DNA of 42,670 nucleotides, taken from positions 1 to 42,670 of the forward strand of contig DAITAC010000027.1 in the NCBI GenBank assembly GCA_036824465.1, written 5' to 3'. A program made the translations under genes and the position numbers. Origin of the DNA: JAKOQB01 sp036824465. Lineage in GTDB: Bacteria > Pseudomonadota > Gammaproteobacteria > Burkholderiales > Burkholderiaceae_F. Shown piece by piece: positions 35,314 to 42,670 of this stretch (position 1 is its first letter; every line of letters starts with the position of its first letter). The notes under the pieces were generated by a model. It ran no database searches, was not told where the DNA came from, and saw only the letters and a program-made list of their open reading frames with translations.

Positions 35314-36051
35314 TCAGGGTTCGAAACGTTTTGCCAGCTGCAGCACCGCCTCGTCGATCGCGGCGCGCAGCGCGGAGTCCGCGCCTTCGGCCCGACGCTG
35401 CTGCGCCTGCAAGTCCGGCGTGTATGGCGAAGACTTGCCGCGCTGGGCCATGACGGTGCCGAGCAGGCTGCCGACGCCACTGATGCTCGCCTCATCGGCC
35501 TTGATCGACTTGCGCACGGTGATCGCATCGACGATGTCACCGCTGGCCGCATCGACAACGCGCACGTCGATCGCGATGGAGTCTTTGTTGCTGCCGCCAC
35601 CGATCTGCATGCCGGCCACACCGATACCGCCGGAGCGTTGCACCTCGCTCTGATTGGCTTCCGACAGCGTGCCTTCGAACACGTATTGCGCGCCGCGCAA
35701 CTGGGTCTGCGCGGCATTGCCGCTGGCAAAGCCGCCCTGCTGCAACTGCTTCTCACGCACCACCCCTTCGTTCAGGCGCCCGCGCTCGACGACGCGGAAC
35801 TGCCCGCTTTGCACCAGCGCCGTCTTGAACATGTCGGTCGCCGCGCGCGCGCTGACATTCGGCAACGCCGAGCGGAACTCGTAGATCGTCACCGCCACCC
35901 GCTCGCCTTGCTTGCGCGGCAACTTCTTCAGCTTTAGCGCGCCCGCAGTGGCATCCGCCTGCGCCGGCTGCACAAACGGGTCCATCGTTCCGCTGCACGC
36001 GGCCAGAGCGACGGACAACGCCGCCGCGATCAAGATCGATTTCGTTTTCAT
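35314..36051 (-). CDS. CsgG-family outer-membrane lipoprotein
   Basis: 245 residues from the ATG at 36051 (GGGAG ribosome site). Lipoprotein signal with lipobox SVALAACSG (lipidated Cys 19). The body matches CsgG/HfaB-type proteins: RVAVTIYEFRSALPNVSARA, DMFKTALVQSGQFRVVERG, RLNEGVVREKQLQQGGF, GAQYVFEGTLSEANQSE, and IAIDVRVVDAASGDIVDAIT. Known relatives oligomerise into outer-membrane channels, as in curli export and holdfast anchoring. No curlin genes (csgA, csgB) or csgE/F are visible, so the cargo is unknown; the neighbouring exported proteins are the obvious candidates (inference). Confidence 0.88.
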   Translation of the reverse strand: MKTKSILIAAALSVALAACSGTMDPFVQPAQADATAGALKLKKLPRKQGERVAVTIYEFRSALPNVSARAATDMFKTALVQSGQFRVVERGRLNEGVVREKQLQQGGFASGNAAQTQLRGAQYVFEGTLSEANQSEVQRSGGIGVAGMQIGGGSNKDSIAIDVRVVDAASGDIVDAITVRKSIKADEASISGVGSLLGTVMAQRGKSSPYTPDLQAQQRRAEGADSALRAAIDEAVLQLAKRFEP

Positions 36052-36079
36052 GACAGCTCCCGAGGAAGTCCTTGCCTGT

Positions 36080-36406
36080 TCAACGGCCAAGCGGCGCATC
36101 GCAGCGCACGACCAGACACACGGCACCCGGCGGGCAACCCGCTTCGATCGATGCCACCGCGAACATCCGCTGCAGCGACGAGGGCGGCGCCTGGACGTTC
36201 GGCGAAGACGAGTGCGGCGCCGTCCAGCGCACGTCGGTCGGACGGTTCGCGCGCAGTTGATTGATCTGCTGCGTCAGCTGTGCGATCTGCGCTTCGAGTT
36301 CGGCGACGCGCGCTGCTGTTGCCGGCGCCGCGGGCGATTGCTGCGCACCAGCGCTGGCGGCAAGCAGCAGCCCGGATCCCACGACCAACGACATGCAGCG
36401 CGTCAT
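36080..36406 (-). CDS. Small exported coiled-coil protein with C-terminal Cys
   Basis: 108 residues from the ATG at 36406; an ATG at 36394 is an alternative and ribosome sites are weak. Signal peptide about 1-22 (ends ASAGAQQ). A coiled coil follows (AARVAELEAQIAQLTQQINQ), then a Pro/Ser linker, and a short C-terminal part with three Cys in AGCPPGAVCLVVRCDAP. The CPPG echo links it to the Cys-rich protein two genes upstream. Not recognised. 28 bases upstream of the CsgG-like gene. Confidence 0.65.
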   Translation of the reverse strand: MTRCMSLVVGSGLLLAASAGAQQSPAAPATAARVAELEAQIAQLTQQINQLRANRPTDVRWTAPHSSSPNVQAPPSSLQRMFAVASIEAGCPPGAVCLVVRCDAPLGR

Positions 36407-36424
36407 CTGCTCAGCGCTTTCGCA

Positions 36425-36470
36425 AAGCTTGCATTGCTCGACCTTCTGCTGCGATGCGCTTCTCGGCAAA
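36425..36470 (-). pseudogene. Decayed copy of the shared C-terminal Cys domain
   Basis: On the minus strand, AAGGTCGAGCAATGCA with its surroundings nearly matches the DNA encoding HKVEQCT at the end of the large exported protein (37825). The bases before it (GAAGCGCATCGCAGCAG) align with that gene's GAAGCGCTGCGCGCGCAGCA with short deletions. No intact frame covers it, so it looks like a leftover third copy of the domain. Confidence 0.45.
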
Positions 36471-36586
36471 AATTGTTCATGGCCGACTGCCCTGCAGTTT
36501 CAGGAACCCCGTCGCGTTTCGTTTCGAAGATCCGTTTGTCTTCAACGCTAAGGCCATGGGCGTTACAACGCCGTCACAAGCGCGCT

Positions 36587-37228
36587 TCATGGCACCGGCA
36601 CCACAATGCTGCCGAGCAGGATGGGTGAGCGCGCGCTTTCCTTGCGCGTCGCTTCATAGATCAACACGCGCGCGATACGGCGATCGCCGGGAATCTCGAT
36701 GTTGAAACGCGAAAAGCTGACGCGGATTCCTTCGGCGTGAAGGCGCCGGTCTTCTAAATCGACGCGTTCGTCACCGGTCGATGGAAAGAGTGCGGGTTGA
36801 ACGCGGCGGATGTCGGGCATCTGCTTCCACCACAGCAACGCTCCTTCACGATCGGTCGCAATCGTCACGAGGCCACCGCCGCCGATCCGCGCCGAAGCGC
36901 GTACGTCATAGGGTTCGCGACAGCGCAACTCGGCGAGGAACTTGAGGTTGCCGTCGTTCACGTCGCCGGGGTCGGGTGCGGTCGGACCCCTCCATTCGAC
37001 CGAGAGGCTGCGACAGGCGGTCCACGACGCCGGATTGAGCGCACGCTGAAGATCACTGTCGTCGACGCGGGCCGAAGGCAGCAGCGCTTCGAGTTGCTGC
37101 CGGACTTCACTCGTCGTCGCGGTCTTCGGCGCGGCGCCCTGCGCATGCACGACGCATGTCACGCACATGCCCAACGCCACGCTGCGCACAATTGCCCGAA
37201 CCCGAATGCAAGATCGACGTATGGTCAT
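36587..37228 (-). CDS. Exported hypothetical protein
   Basis: 213 residues. The ATG at 37228 overlaps the stop of the Cys-rich gene (ATGA), so the two are translationally coupled; a longer frame upstream is a shadow. Signal peptide about 1-31 (RAIVRSVALGMCVTCVVHAQ). Mature part: helical start (TSEVRQQLEALLPSARVDDS), a Cys pair region (TACRSLSVEW, AELRCREP), then beta-rich sequence ending RVLIYEATRKESARSPILLG and SIVVPVP. Not recognised. Confidence 0.75.
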   Translation of the reverse strand: MTIRRSCIRVRAIVRSVALGMCVTCVVHAQGAAPKTATTSEVRQQLEALLPSARVDDSDLQRALNPASWTACRSLSVEWRGPTAPDPGDVNDGNLKFLAELRCREPYDVRASARIGGGGLVTIATDREGALLWWKQMPDIRRVQPALFPSTGDERVDLEDRRLHAEGIRVSFSRFNIEIPGDRRIARVLIYEATRKESARSPILLGSIVVPVP

Positions 37229-37806
37229 GGCGCGCACCCGCCGCCGCCGGCACCATCCCAGTACACCTTGGTGCCCGTCGGGCATTGACACTGTCCGGTG
37301 GCGGCGTCGGCCTTGACGCCCGGCGGGCAGGACTTCGCGAGGACGCATTTCGCCCCGCCGCCGTTGCCGCTGCGATACGCGGCCTGCCCCGGTGGGCAGC
37401 GGCACTCGCCCGTCTCCGCGTCGCGGGCCTGACCGGCGCCGCAGGGCGGGGCCGCAACGCATTGCGCCTTGTCCGGTTCGGCTCCGTGGCGAACGACGAC
37501 CTTGCCCGGTGGGCACACGCATTGGCCGGCCGCGTTGCGGGTCTGCTGCGCACCGCAGTCCGGGGCAGGGACGCACTTGACGGTCAGGCTGGTACCGGAG
37601 GTATAGGCGATCTGCCCCGGCGGACACTTGCCGAGCCCGGTCGCCCGCTCGGGCAGCCGCATCGAAGTGCTTGGTGGCGCTGTTCGCTCCGACGCGGCAT
37701 CTGCCGCCGTTGCGATGAAGTGTGCCGCCAAAGCAGCGAAGCAGATCCAGACACCAACCCGCCCGGTCAGGAGCAAGCGGGAAGGACGCACGGGCCGACG
37801 ACGCAC
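37225..37806 (-). CDS. Exported Cys-repeat protein (CPPG units)
   Basis: 193 residues from a GTG at 37806 (weak ribosome site). Signal peptide up to about residue 38 (ATAADAASE). The rest is built from four repeats of roughly 35 residues containing CPPG followed by a C..P.C pattern: GKCPPGQIAYTSG, QCVCPPGKVVVRHG, ECRCPPGQAAYRSG, and SCPPGVKADAATGQCQCPTG. The spacing recalls EGF-like or other small disulfide-rich modules. Probably periplasmic or surface exposed. Coupled by ATGA to the next gene, and 18 bases after the stop of the large exported protein. Confidence 0.78.
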   Translation of the reverse strand: MRRRPVRPSRLLLTGRVGVWICFAALAAHFIATAADAASERTAPPSTSMRLPERATGLGKCPPGQIAYTSGTSLTVKCVPAPDCGAQQTRNAAGQCVCPPGKVVVRHGAEPDKAQCVAAPPCGAGQARDAETGECRCPPGQAAYRSGNGGGAKCVLAKSCPPGVKADAATGQCQCPTGTKVYWDGAGGGGCAP

Positions 37807-37824
37807 TGGACGATCCGATCCTGA

Positions 37825-40556
37825 TCAACGCCGTTCGTTCAGTGTGCATTGCTCGACCTTGTGCTGCGCGCGCAGCGCTTCACAGCGATCGAATCCAGTG
37901 CGCGTGGTGCACCGAAACCGCAGTCCGCCTCGATCAGCTGAACAGGACACCGCGTTCATCTGGCGCGTGATCTCCGCGGTCGCGGGAGCCACATTGGCAG
38001 CAAGAGTGGGCGGCGCGCCGCGCGTGGTCGTCTCCACAGGCGCAGGCGTGCCGCTGCCAAGCGAACTCCAGTTCGGCGCGCTGCTGCCAGTGGTTGGTGC
38101 GCGGACAGTTGCTGGCGGCGATTGAACCGCGGGTAACTGCGATCGCGCCGATGGAGACTGAACCGCAGGCAGCTGTGAGCGCTGCGGCTGTGGCATCGTG
38201 GACGCGGCCGTTCCCGTTGTCGGCGATTGCACCGCGGGCAAGGTCGACTGCACACGGGCGCGATCGCCCTTGGGTATGTCACGCTCGCCTTTGGGAAAAT
38301 CGCGCTCGCTCTTGAACACGCCTTGCGGATTGGCGGTTGCCGGCTGGCCGCCTTGTGCGACGCTCGATTCAGGTTGTTGCGCGCTACGCGCCGTGTTCGC
38401 TGAACCGGGTGCAGGCCCGCTCATCACCTTTGACGGCTGGCCCGCAACTGCGGCGGCCTGTGCCGCGACGGCCGCGGCCGCCGCCGGCGCGACCTGCGCC
38501 GTTAATCCCGGCTGCGCGGCACCTGTCGCGGGTTTCGTGAAGGGATCCGGGTCACCGGGCTTGACGATGCTCCCTTTCAACGAGGGCGGCATGCCGGCGA
38601 ACTCAGGCTTCTCGAGCAGGACGGTCGCCACGAACGTCGGCCGGCTGACTCCGTCGATGTTCTCGCTGACCTGCGGCAGGAATGTGAAGTCCACGTCGGC
38701 GGGATTGGGCGGAGCGCTTTGTCTTGCGCCGTCGGCTTTCTTCAACGCGTCATAGACATCCAGCTTGCCGGCGTGTACGAGCAGCGGGTCGTACTTGTCG
38801 ATGCCCACCGACGGGTACTTTGCCTTCAGGGTCGCGACCGCCTGCTTGACCTTCTGCATCTGCGCTGCGTATGCCGCGGGAATGAGACTCGGTGGCGTCG
38901 CGCAGTTCAGAACCTTGGTCGAGGACTTCCACAGCACCTGATACTCCTTCTCGCAGAAATGCTGCTGCGTCGGGCGCGTGCACAAGAGATCGACCGGTTT
39001 GTTGCTGATCGGCGCGCCACCGTCAGGCGGCACGATCTGGCACGGGTATTTCGAAGGAGCTGAAGTGAACGACGCGCCTTTGCCGGTCTGGAAGGATGCC
39101 GCGATCTTCTTGGCGATTTCATTGCCAATTGATGCCAGGGCGGCACGACATTGATCGGCCTGATTCACGCTGCTCATCAGTCCAACACACTGCTCGTACT
39201 TGGCGATCGTGGTGCAGGTCAGTTGCTGGCCGAACAGTGCGCAGTAGTGAGACTGCGCGAAGTTGCGGAACTGCTGGGCGAACTTGTCGAGGTTCTTGCC
39301 GAAGAACTCGCCCTCGCACCAGTTNNNNNNNNNNNNNNNNNNNNNNNNNNNNNNNNNNNNNNNNNNNNNNNNNNNNNNNNNNNNNNNNNNNNNNNNNNNN
39401 NNNNNNNNNNNNNNNNNNNNNNNNACTGCTGGGCGAACTTGTCGAGGTTCTTGCCGAAGAACTCGCCCTCGCACCAGTTGCGATTCGACGTGACGTTTGT
39501 GAGCTTCTGCGCCTGTTGCTGGATTTCGGTCTTGCCCGCCATGCGCCATATCAGCCATCGATCCACATGCGCGTAGCCGAACTTGACGCTGAAGTCCGCC
39601 GCGCAGCGGTCGATCAGGAACGGCTTCGGCGCAGTCTTCTTGGCGTCGTACTGCGCCGCCGCTTCGGCCGCCATGGCATTGATCTGCTGCAGCGAGTTGT
39701 AGTCGATCCGTTGCTTGTCGCGCGCTGCGAGCACCACCTTGATGATGTTGGCGCTCCACGCGCCCTCGACCGCGTTCGTGAAGATCTGCCCCGCTTTCGA
39801 CGCCGGACCGGCATCCGCCTTCCAGTACTGCGGAATCTGGCCGGCCGGACATGGCCCGCCCGCCTTGGCTTTCGTTACGAGGGCATCACGAAACGCGGCA
39901 AAAGCAAATGCATCGACCGCCTCCATTTTTTGCAGTCCATCCGGCTCGACCCGCGTCGCAAAGAAACAGTTGTAGGCGAGTTTCTCGGGTGGCGGTCCCG
40001 AGCCGCAGGAGTCGAAGATGCCGCACGCGATCGTCTCGTATACGCCGCTGCCCAGGTCAGCAAAGAACTTCCCAACGGCAGTGGCCGCGTCAAGCAGCGC
40101 TTCTCCGAGCGCGACCAGTTCCTTGACCAGCCCGCACAGATCGAGCCCGGCTGCCATCACCTGCGCAATGATGCACACCGCCGCTTCCCCGAGGTTGTTC
40201 ACCACGCCCCAGAAATTCTCATTCCGGATCGCGATGTAGGCATCGATCAGGTTGTCGAGCCACGGCGGCAATGCGCCGACATACTTCTGGGCGAAGGCGC
40301 TGTTCTTGTGTGTGTCGGCGCAGTTCACGACCCCTACGTCATCTTTGACATTGGCAAGGCAGTCGAACAAGTCCTGCGCGCCCTCCAGTTCGGCGCCTTT
40401 GACCGGAAACGGATTGGCGTGCACCTTGTCCATCTCGTTCAGGATCGATATGAGATCGCCGAAGTCGAGTGCTTGCGCCTCGCCGTGCCATGCGCTCAAC
40501 CCAAACAGCAAAACGACGCCGGCAACGAGGGAGCGGAGCATTTGGCTGGTCTTCAT
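37825..40556 (-). CDS. Large exported Cys-containing protein (split by false gap)
   Basis: After collapsing 100 Ns plus a 55-bp duplicate at 39270-39479, one frame of 858 residues remains, from an ATG at 40556 with a GAGGGGGAC ribosome site. Signal peptide about 1-29 (ends GEAQA). The N-terminal half is largely helical with scattered Cys (NLGEAAVCIIAQVMAAGLDL, YETIACGIFDSCGSG). The middle has NWCEGEFFGKNLDKFAQQF and further Cys pairs. From about 600 it becomes a low-complexity Ala/Pro/Gln linker with three LPAVQSP repeats and paired FPKGERDIPKG units. It ends in a compact Cys domain: GGLRFRCTTRTGFDRCEALR then KVEQCTL. The same end domain occurs in the gene at 41985. Not a family I recognise. 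Confidence 0.82.
38119..38248 (-). repeat. LPAVQSP-encoding repeats in the large exported protein
   Basis: Three units encode STLPAVQSP, SQLPAVQSP and SQLPAVQSP (near 38119-38145, 38152-38180 and 38221-38248). They form part of a Pro/Gln/Ser linker before the C-terminal Cys domain. Confidence 0.75.
39270..39479. other. False assembly gap: 100 N between identical 55-bp ends
   Basis: The bases at 39270-39324 are identical to 39425-39479. Collapsing the duplicate and the Ns makes 37825-40556 a single frame of 2577 bases (859 codons). It is the same 55-bp overlap length as at 2273-2482. Confidence 0.93.
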
Positions 40557-40572
40557 GACGTCCCCCTCGAAA

Positions 40573-41229
40573 TCAACGCCGCACCGGGGTCCTGCCCTGC
40601 TGCGCGAAGTGCTGTTTGATCTCACCGACGGTCACGCGCGTGCCTTTCGGCGACTCGAGCACCGTCGCGTCCGGCTGATTCATCAAGGCCTTGAAATCCG
40701 ACTGCGGCGTCACCTTGATCGCGGGCCCGGTGAGATTTGCGCGCGGCAGCACAGCCGACGACGGACGACCGCCCTGCTTGGCGGCGAACGACTGCGCCAG
40801 TCGCAACTGCGCGACAGTGGCGCGGCGTCCCGAAGGCAGCACCACAGTCTCCTGATCCCCGCGTTTCAGGGCCGCGTTCACATCGGCCGTGTTGTTGATT
40901 GGCGTACCGGTTGTGGCCGGTTGCGCGCGCAACGTTGTGATCGGCATTGGGCGGGCGGCCGCACGCGCCTTGCTGATCGATGCGGCGAGCCGGCGCGCAT
41001 CACCGAGGCGAAGCCGGCGCCCGTCGGAAAGCTCGACCAGATCCGAGTCCGCTCGGCCCGCGAGCGCAGCCGCTGAAATGCCCGGTCCCGCCTTGATGAC
41101 GTTGGCCGCGCCTGTCAAGGGTGCCCTGGGCGTCGCACCCTGCGCGGCGGCGAGTGCCGGAAGCGCCAGCAGCACTGCAATGGTCAGAAGTGGCAGAGCG
41201 GGGCGAGTTGAAAAGACGCGACAGTTCAT
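40573..41229 (-). CDS. Exported protein with three GRR-type repeats
   Basis: 218 residues from the ATG at 41229 (AGGA ribosome site). Signal peptide about 1-29 (LLALPALAAAQG). The mature protein holds three copies of one motif: SDLVELSDGRRLRLGDARRL, ETVVLPSGRRATVAQLRLAQ, and ATVLESPKGTRVTVGEIKQH. Each is a Val/Leu strand, a GRR or GTR turn, a strand, and then a basic helix, joined by Pro/Thr linkers. Not recognised. It ends 17 bases before the start of the large exported protein, so the two are probably cotranscribed. Confidence 0.78.
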   Translation of the reverse strand: MNCRVFSTRPALPLLTIAVLLALPALAAAQGATPRAPLTGAANVIKAGPGISAAALAGRADSDLVELSDGRRLRLGDARRLAASISKARAAARPMPITTLRAQPATTGTPINNTADVNAALKRGDQETVVLPSGRRATVAQLRLAQSFAAKQGGRPSSAVLPRANLTGPAIKVTPQSDFKALMNQPDATVLESPKGTRVTVGEIKQHFAQQGRTPVRR

Positions 41230-41318
41230 CTGAGCTTCCTTTCACGAAGGAGCGGCGATTGCATTGCTCGCTACAGATTCCGAAATGGCCACGGATTGCC
41301 GAAGATCGACTGAAACCA

Positions 41319-41975
41319 TTAGTTGAAAAGCGCCGGACAGAGCCATTCGACCGCGCCGATTGCCAGCATCCCGGCGGCCCAGGCGATCAGGATCAGACCG
41401 GCAAACCGCGCCGGCGCATCGATCAGCATTCCGAAGGCGCGCTGCCACGTTGACCCGCGGCGGTGAACGAAACCGATCAGGAACCCGAACCCGTGCAGCA
41501 GCAACAAGACGCCGAGCGGAAGCAACGCGAGACTGGGCCGCGCAAGAACAGCGGCGCGCATCTGCTCCAGGCTCGTGCCGTTGAAGCACAGTGCCGCCAA
41601 CGTGATCAGCACGGCACCGCCCACCACGTAGGCCAGGCCATAGGGGACAGCGGTGGAGCCTTCGTAGATGAAGTAGCGATACTCCCGGAGCGTCATCGAG
41701 CCGCCGCGGATGAACATCAACCGCTGCTCGGTGATGGCGAGGTAGCCGATCCAAAGGGCGCAAAGGCCCAAGCCGATCACGCCGAGCGCGGTGAGCCGCG
41801 GCCACCCAACGTTGAAACCGGCGAGCAGCGCCGCGAGTGACACAACCGGCGCGATGATGAATAGCGTCACCACGCGGCGCTCGACGAGCTTGCGCTCGTC
41901 CTCCGACGCCGGAATCCGTCCGCCGGTGAACGGCAGTGGCGGGTCAGGAAATCCGCTCATCGCATCGGCGTTCAC
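41319..41975 (-). CDS. Multi-pass membrane protein in the cluster
   Basis: 218 residues from a GTG at 41975; an ATG at 41960 (MSGFPDPPL) is also possible. Membrane helices at about 36-56, 62-80, 112-132, 148-172 and 190-212. A conserved-looking polar loop follows the second helix (TEQRLMFIRGGSMTLREYRY). No signal peptide and no motif I recognise. It lies nine bases after the stop of the partial gene at 41985 and 89 bases before the next gene, same strand. It is the only clear inner-membrane member of the cluster in the window. Confidence 0.75.
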   Translation of the reverse strand: MNADAMSGFPDPPLPFTGGRIPASEDERKLVERRVVTLFIIAPVVSLAALLAGFNVGWPRLTALGVIGLGLCALWIGYLAITEQRLMFIRGGSMTLREYRYFIYEGSTAVPYGLAYVVGGAVLITLAALCFNGTSLEQMRAAVLARPSLALLPLGVLLLLHGFGFLIGFVHRRGSTWQRAFGMLIDAPARFAGLILIAWAAGMLAIGAVEWLCPALFN

Positions 41976-41984
41976 GGCATCGAC

Positions 41985-42670
41985 CTAGCGGGCCAGCGCA
42001 AGCGCGCAATGTTCAACCTGACGCTGCCGGCGCATGGACTCACAGCGGTCGAATCCGGCGCGCGTGGTGCAGTTGAAGCGCAACCCGCCCGCATCGGATC
42101 GCGTGCATGACGCGGAGACCAATTCACGCTGAAGTATTTCGTTGGCCAGACCTGGACCAATCGGCGCCTTTGCCAAAGCAATGGTCGAAGCAACCGGCGT
42201 CGTTGAAACGGATTGCGGCGTCCGCACGGCGCTGCCGGCCGACGACCCCGGTGGTGACCCCTGCGGCGCCTGCGCTCCCATGGCACCCCAATTGGGCGTT
42301 GCGGACGCTGGCGCTGATCGCTCCATCTTGGGGAAGCCCTGTTGTCCGACAGCGGCGTGCGGACTCGGCTGGCCTGACCCTGCACCCGCGGCTGCGAGAG
42401 ACCCCAGCGCGCCGACCTGCGAAGCGCCCGGCCCATCGGCGCCCGGCTTGCTGAGACTCTTGCTGGCCACCTTCGGCGCGGGTGGCGGCGGCGGTGGTGA
42501 ATTCGCGCCAGCCTTCTTCGAGAGTTCGGCGGCGAGAATCGGATTCACCGCTTTGGCGCTCAGCGGCAGCTTCGCTTTCTGGACCATGCCAGGCCAGTCA
42601 TAGATCGGCCCCTTATCAACGACCTGCTGCGCAGAAAGGACCACGCAGGACGAAGGTCCCAGCCACGGGT
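41985..42670 (-). CDS. Partial exported-type protein with shared C-terminal Cys domain
   Basis: C-terminal part of a protein that runs off the right edge; the frame is open to the edge (PWLGPSSCVVLSAQQVVDKG), so the GTG at 42644 is not necessarily the start. A Pro/Ala/Ser-rich linker with a run of eight Pro (about 42481-42511) leads to TPNWGAMGAQAP, similar to APNWSSLGSGTP in the large exported protein. It ends in the same Cys domain: ASCTRSDAGGLRFNCTTRAG, FDRCESMRRQRQVEHCAL. Clearly a paralogue of 37825-40556 in that region. Confidence 0.75.
   Translation of the reverse strand, partial: PWLGPSSCVVLSAQQVVDKGPIYDWPGMVQKAKLPLSAKAVNPILAAELSKKAGANSPPPPPPAPKVASKSLSKPGADGPGASQVGALGSLAAAGAGSGQPSPHAAVGQQGFPKMERSAPASATPNWGAMGAQAPQGSPPGSSAGSAVRTPQSVSTTPVASTIALAKAPIGPGLANEILQRELVSASCTRSDAGGLRFNCTTRAGFDRCESMRRQRQVEHCALALAR

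Noticed and set aside
35314..36051. Complete curli operon around the CsgG-like gene
   Set aside because: No CsgA/B-type repeats, CsgE or CsgF seen in the neighbours.
39096..40619. 507-codon plus-strand frame across the N run
   Set aside because: Crosses a false gap and lies antisense to the large exported protein.

Overview
The window is high-GC draft sequence, most likely a betaproteobacterium of Burkholderiales type. The evidence is a homodimer-type AceE, a KdoO-type Kdo hydroxylase, a BPSS1780-like membrane protein, a DUF3025-like protein and a fliFGHIJKLMNOPQR locus. It contains five runs of exactly 100 N. Two of these (2328-2427 and 39325-39424) are flanked by identical 55-bp ends. Removing the Ns and one copy of the duplicate restores a single reading frame in each case, so these two gaps are scaffolding artefacts that split one gene each.

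Layout. 51-4714 (minus): an aldo/keto reductase, a small coiled-coil protein, a membrane-bound hybrid histidine kinase, and the broken C-terminal end of a receiver domain joined to the kinase start. 4901-16519: the flagellar basal body and export locus. fliE lies on the minus strand, divergent from fliF-fliG-fliH-fliI-fliJ-fliK-fliL-fliM-fliN-fliO-fliP-fliQ-fliR on the plus strand. These encode the MS ring, the switch (FliG/M/N), the ATPase complex (FliH/I/J), the hook-length ruler (FliK) and the export gate (FliO/P/Q/R). Five junctions in this operon carry tandem 7-bp repeats, often as inverted arms, directly in front of the next start codon.

16678-32302: housekeeping and envelope genes. Plus strand: kdoO, a CbiM-like membrane protein, a ThDP-dependent enzyme, a degenerate P-loop-like protein and aceE. 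Minus strand: a patatin/outer-membrane-barrel protein, a compact pyrC - DUF3025 - denD-like - nucleotidyltransferase operon, a small hypothetical gene and a fused membrane/spermidine synthase-like protein. 32365-33108 (minus) is a BPSS1780-like membrane protein.

33266-42670 (minus) is the least explained region. It holds ten co-directional genes. Eight encode exported proteins by signal peptide, one of them a CsgG-family lipoprotein. One is a multi-pass membrane protein and one is cut by the window edge. The set includes a 858-residue Cys-containing protein, a protein with repeated CPPG-type cysteine units, and a protein with three copies of a short GRR motif. Two genes at opposite ends of the cluster share the same C-terminal Cys domain, and a decayed third copy lies between them. 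I read this as a candidate undescribed export or surface-assembly system built around a CsgG-like pore; that function is inference.
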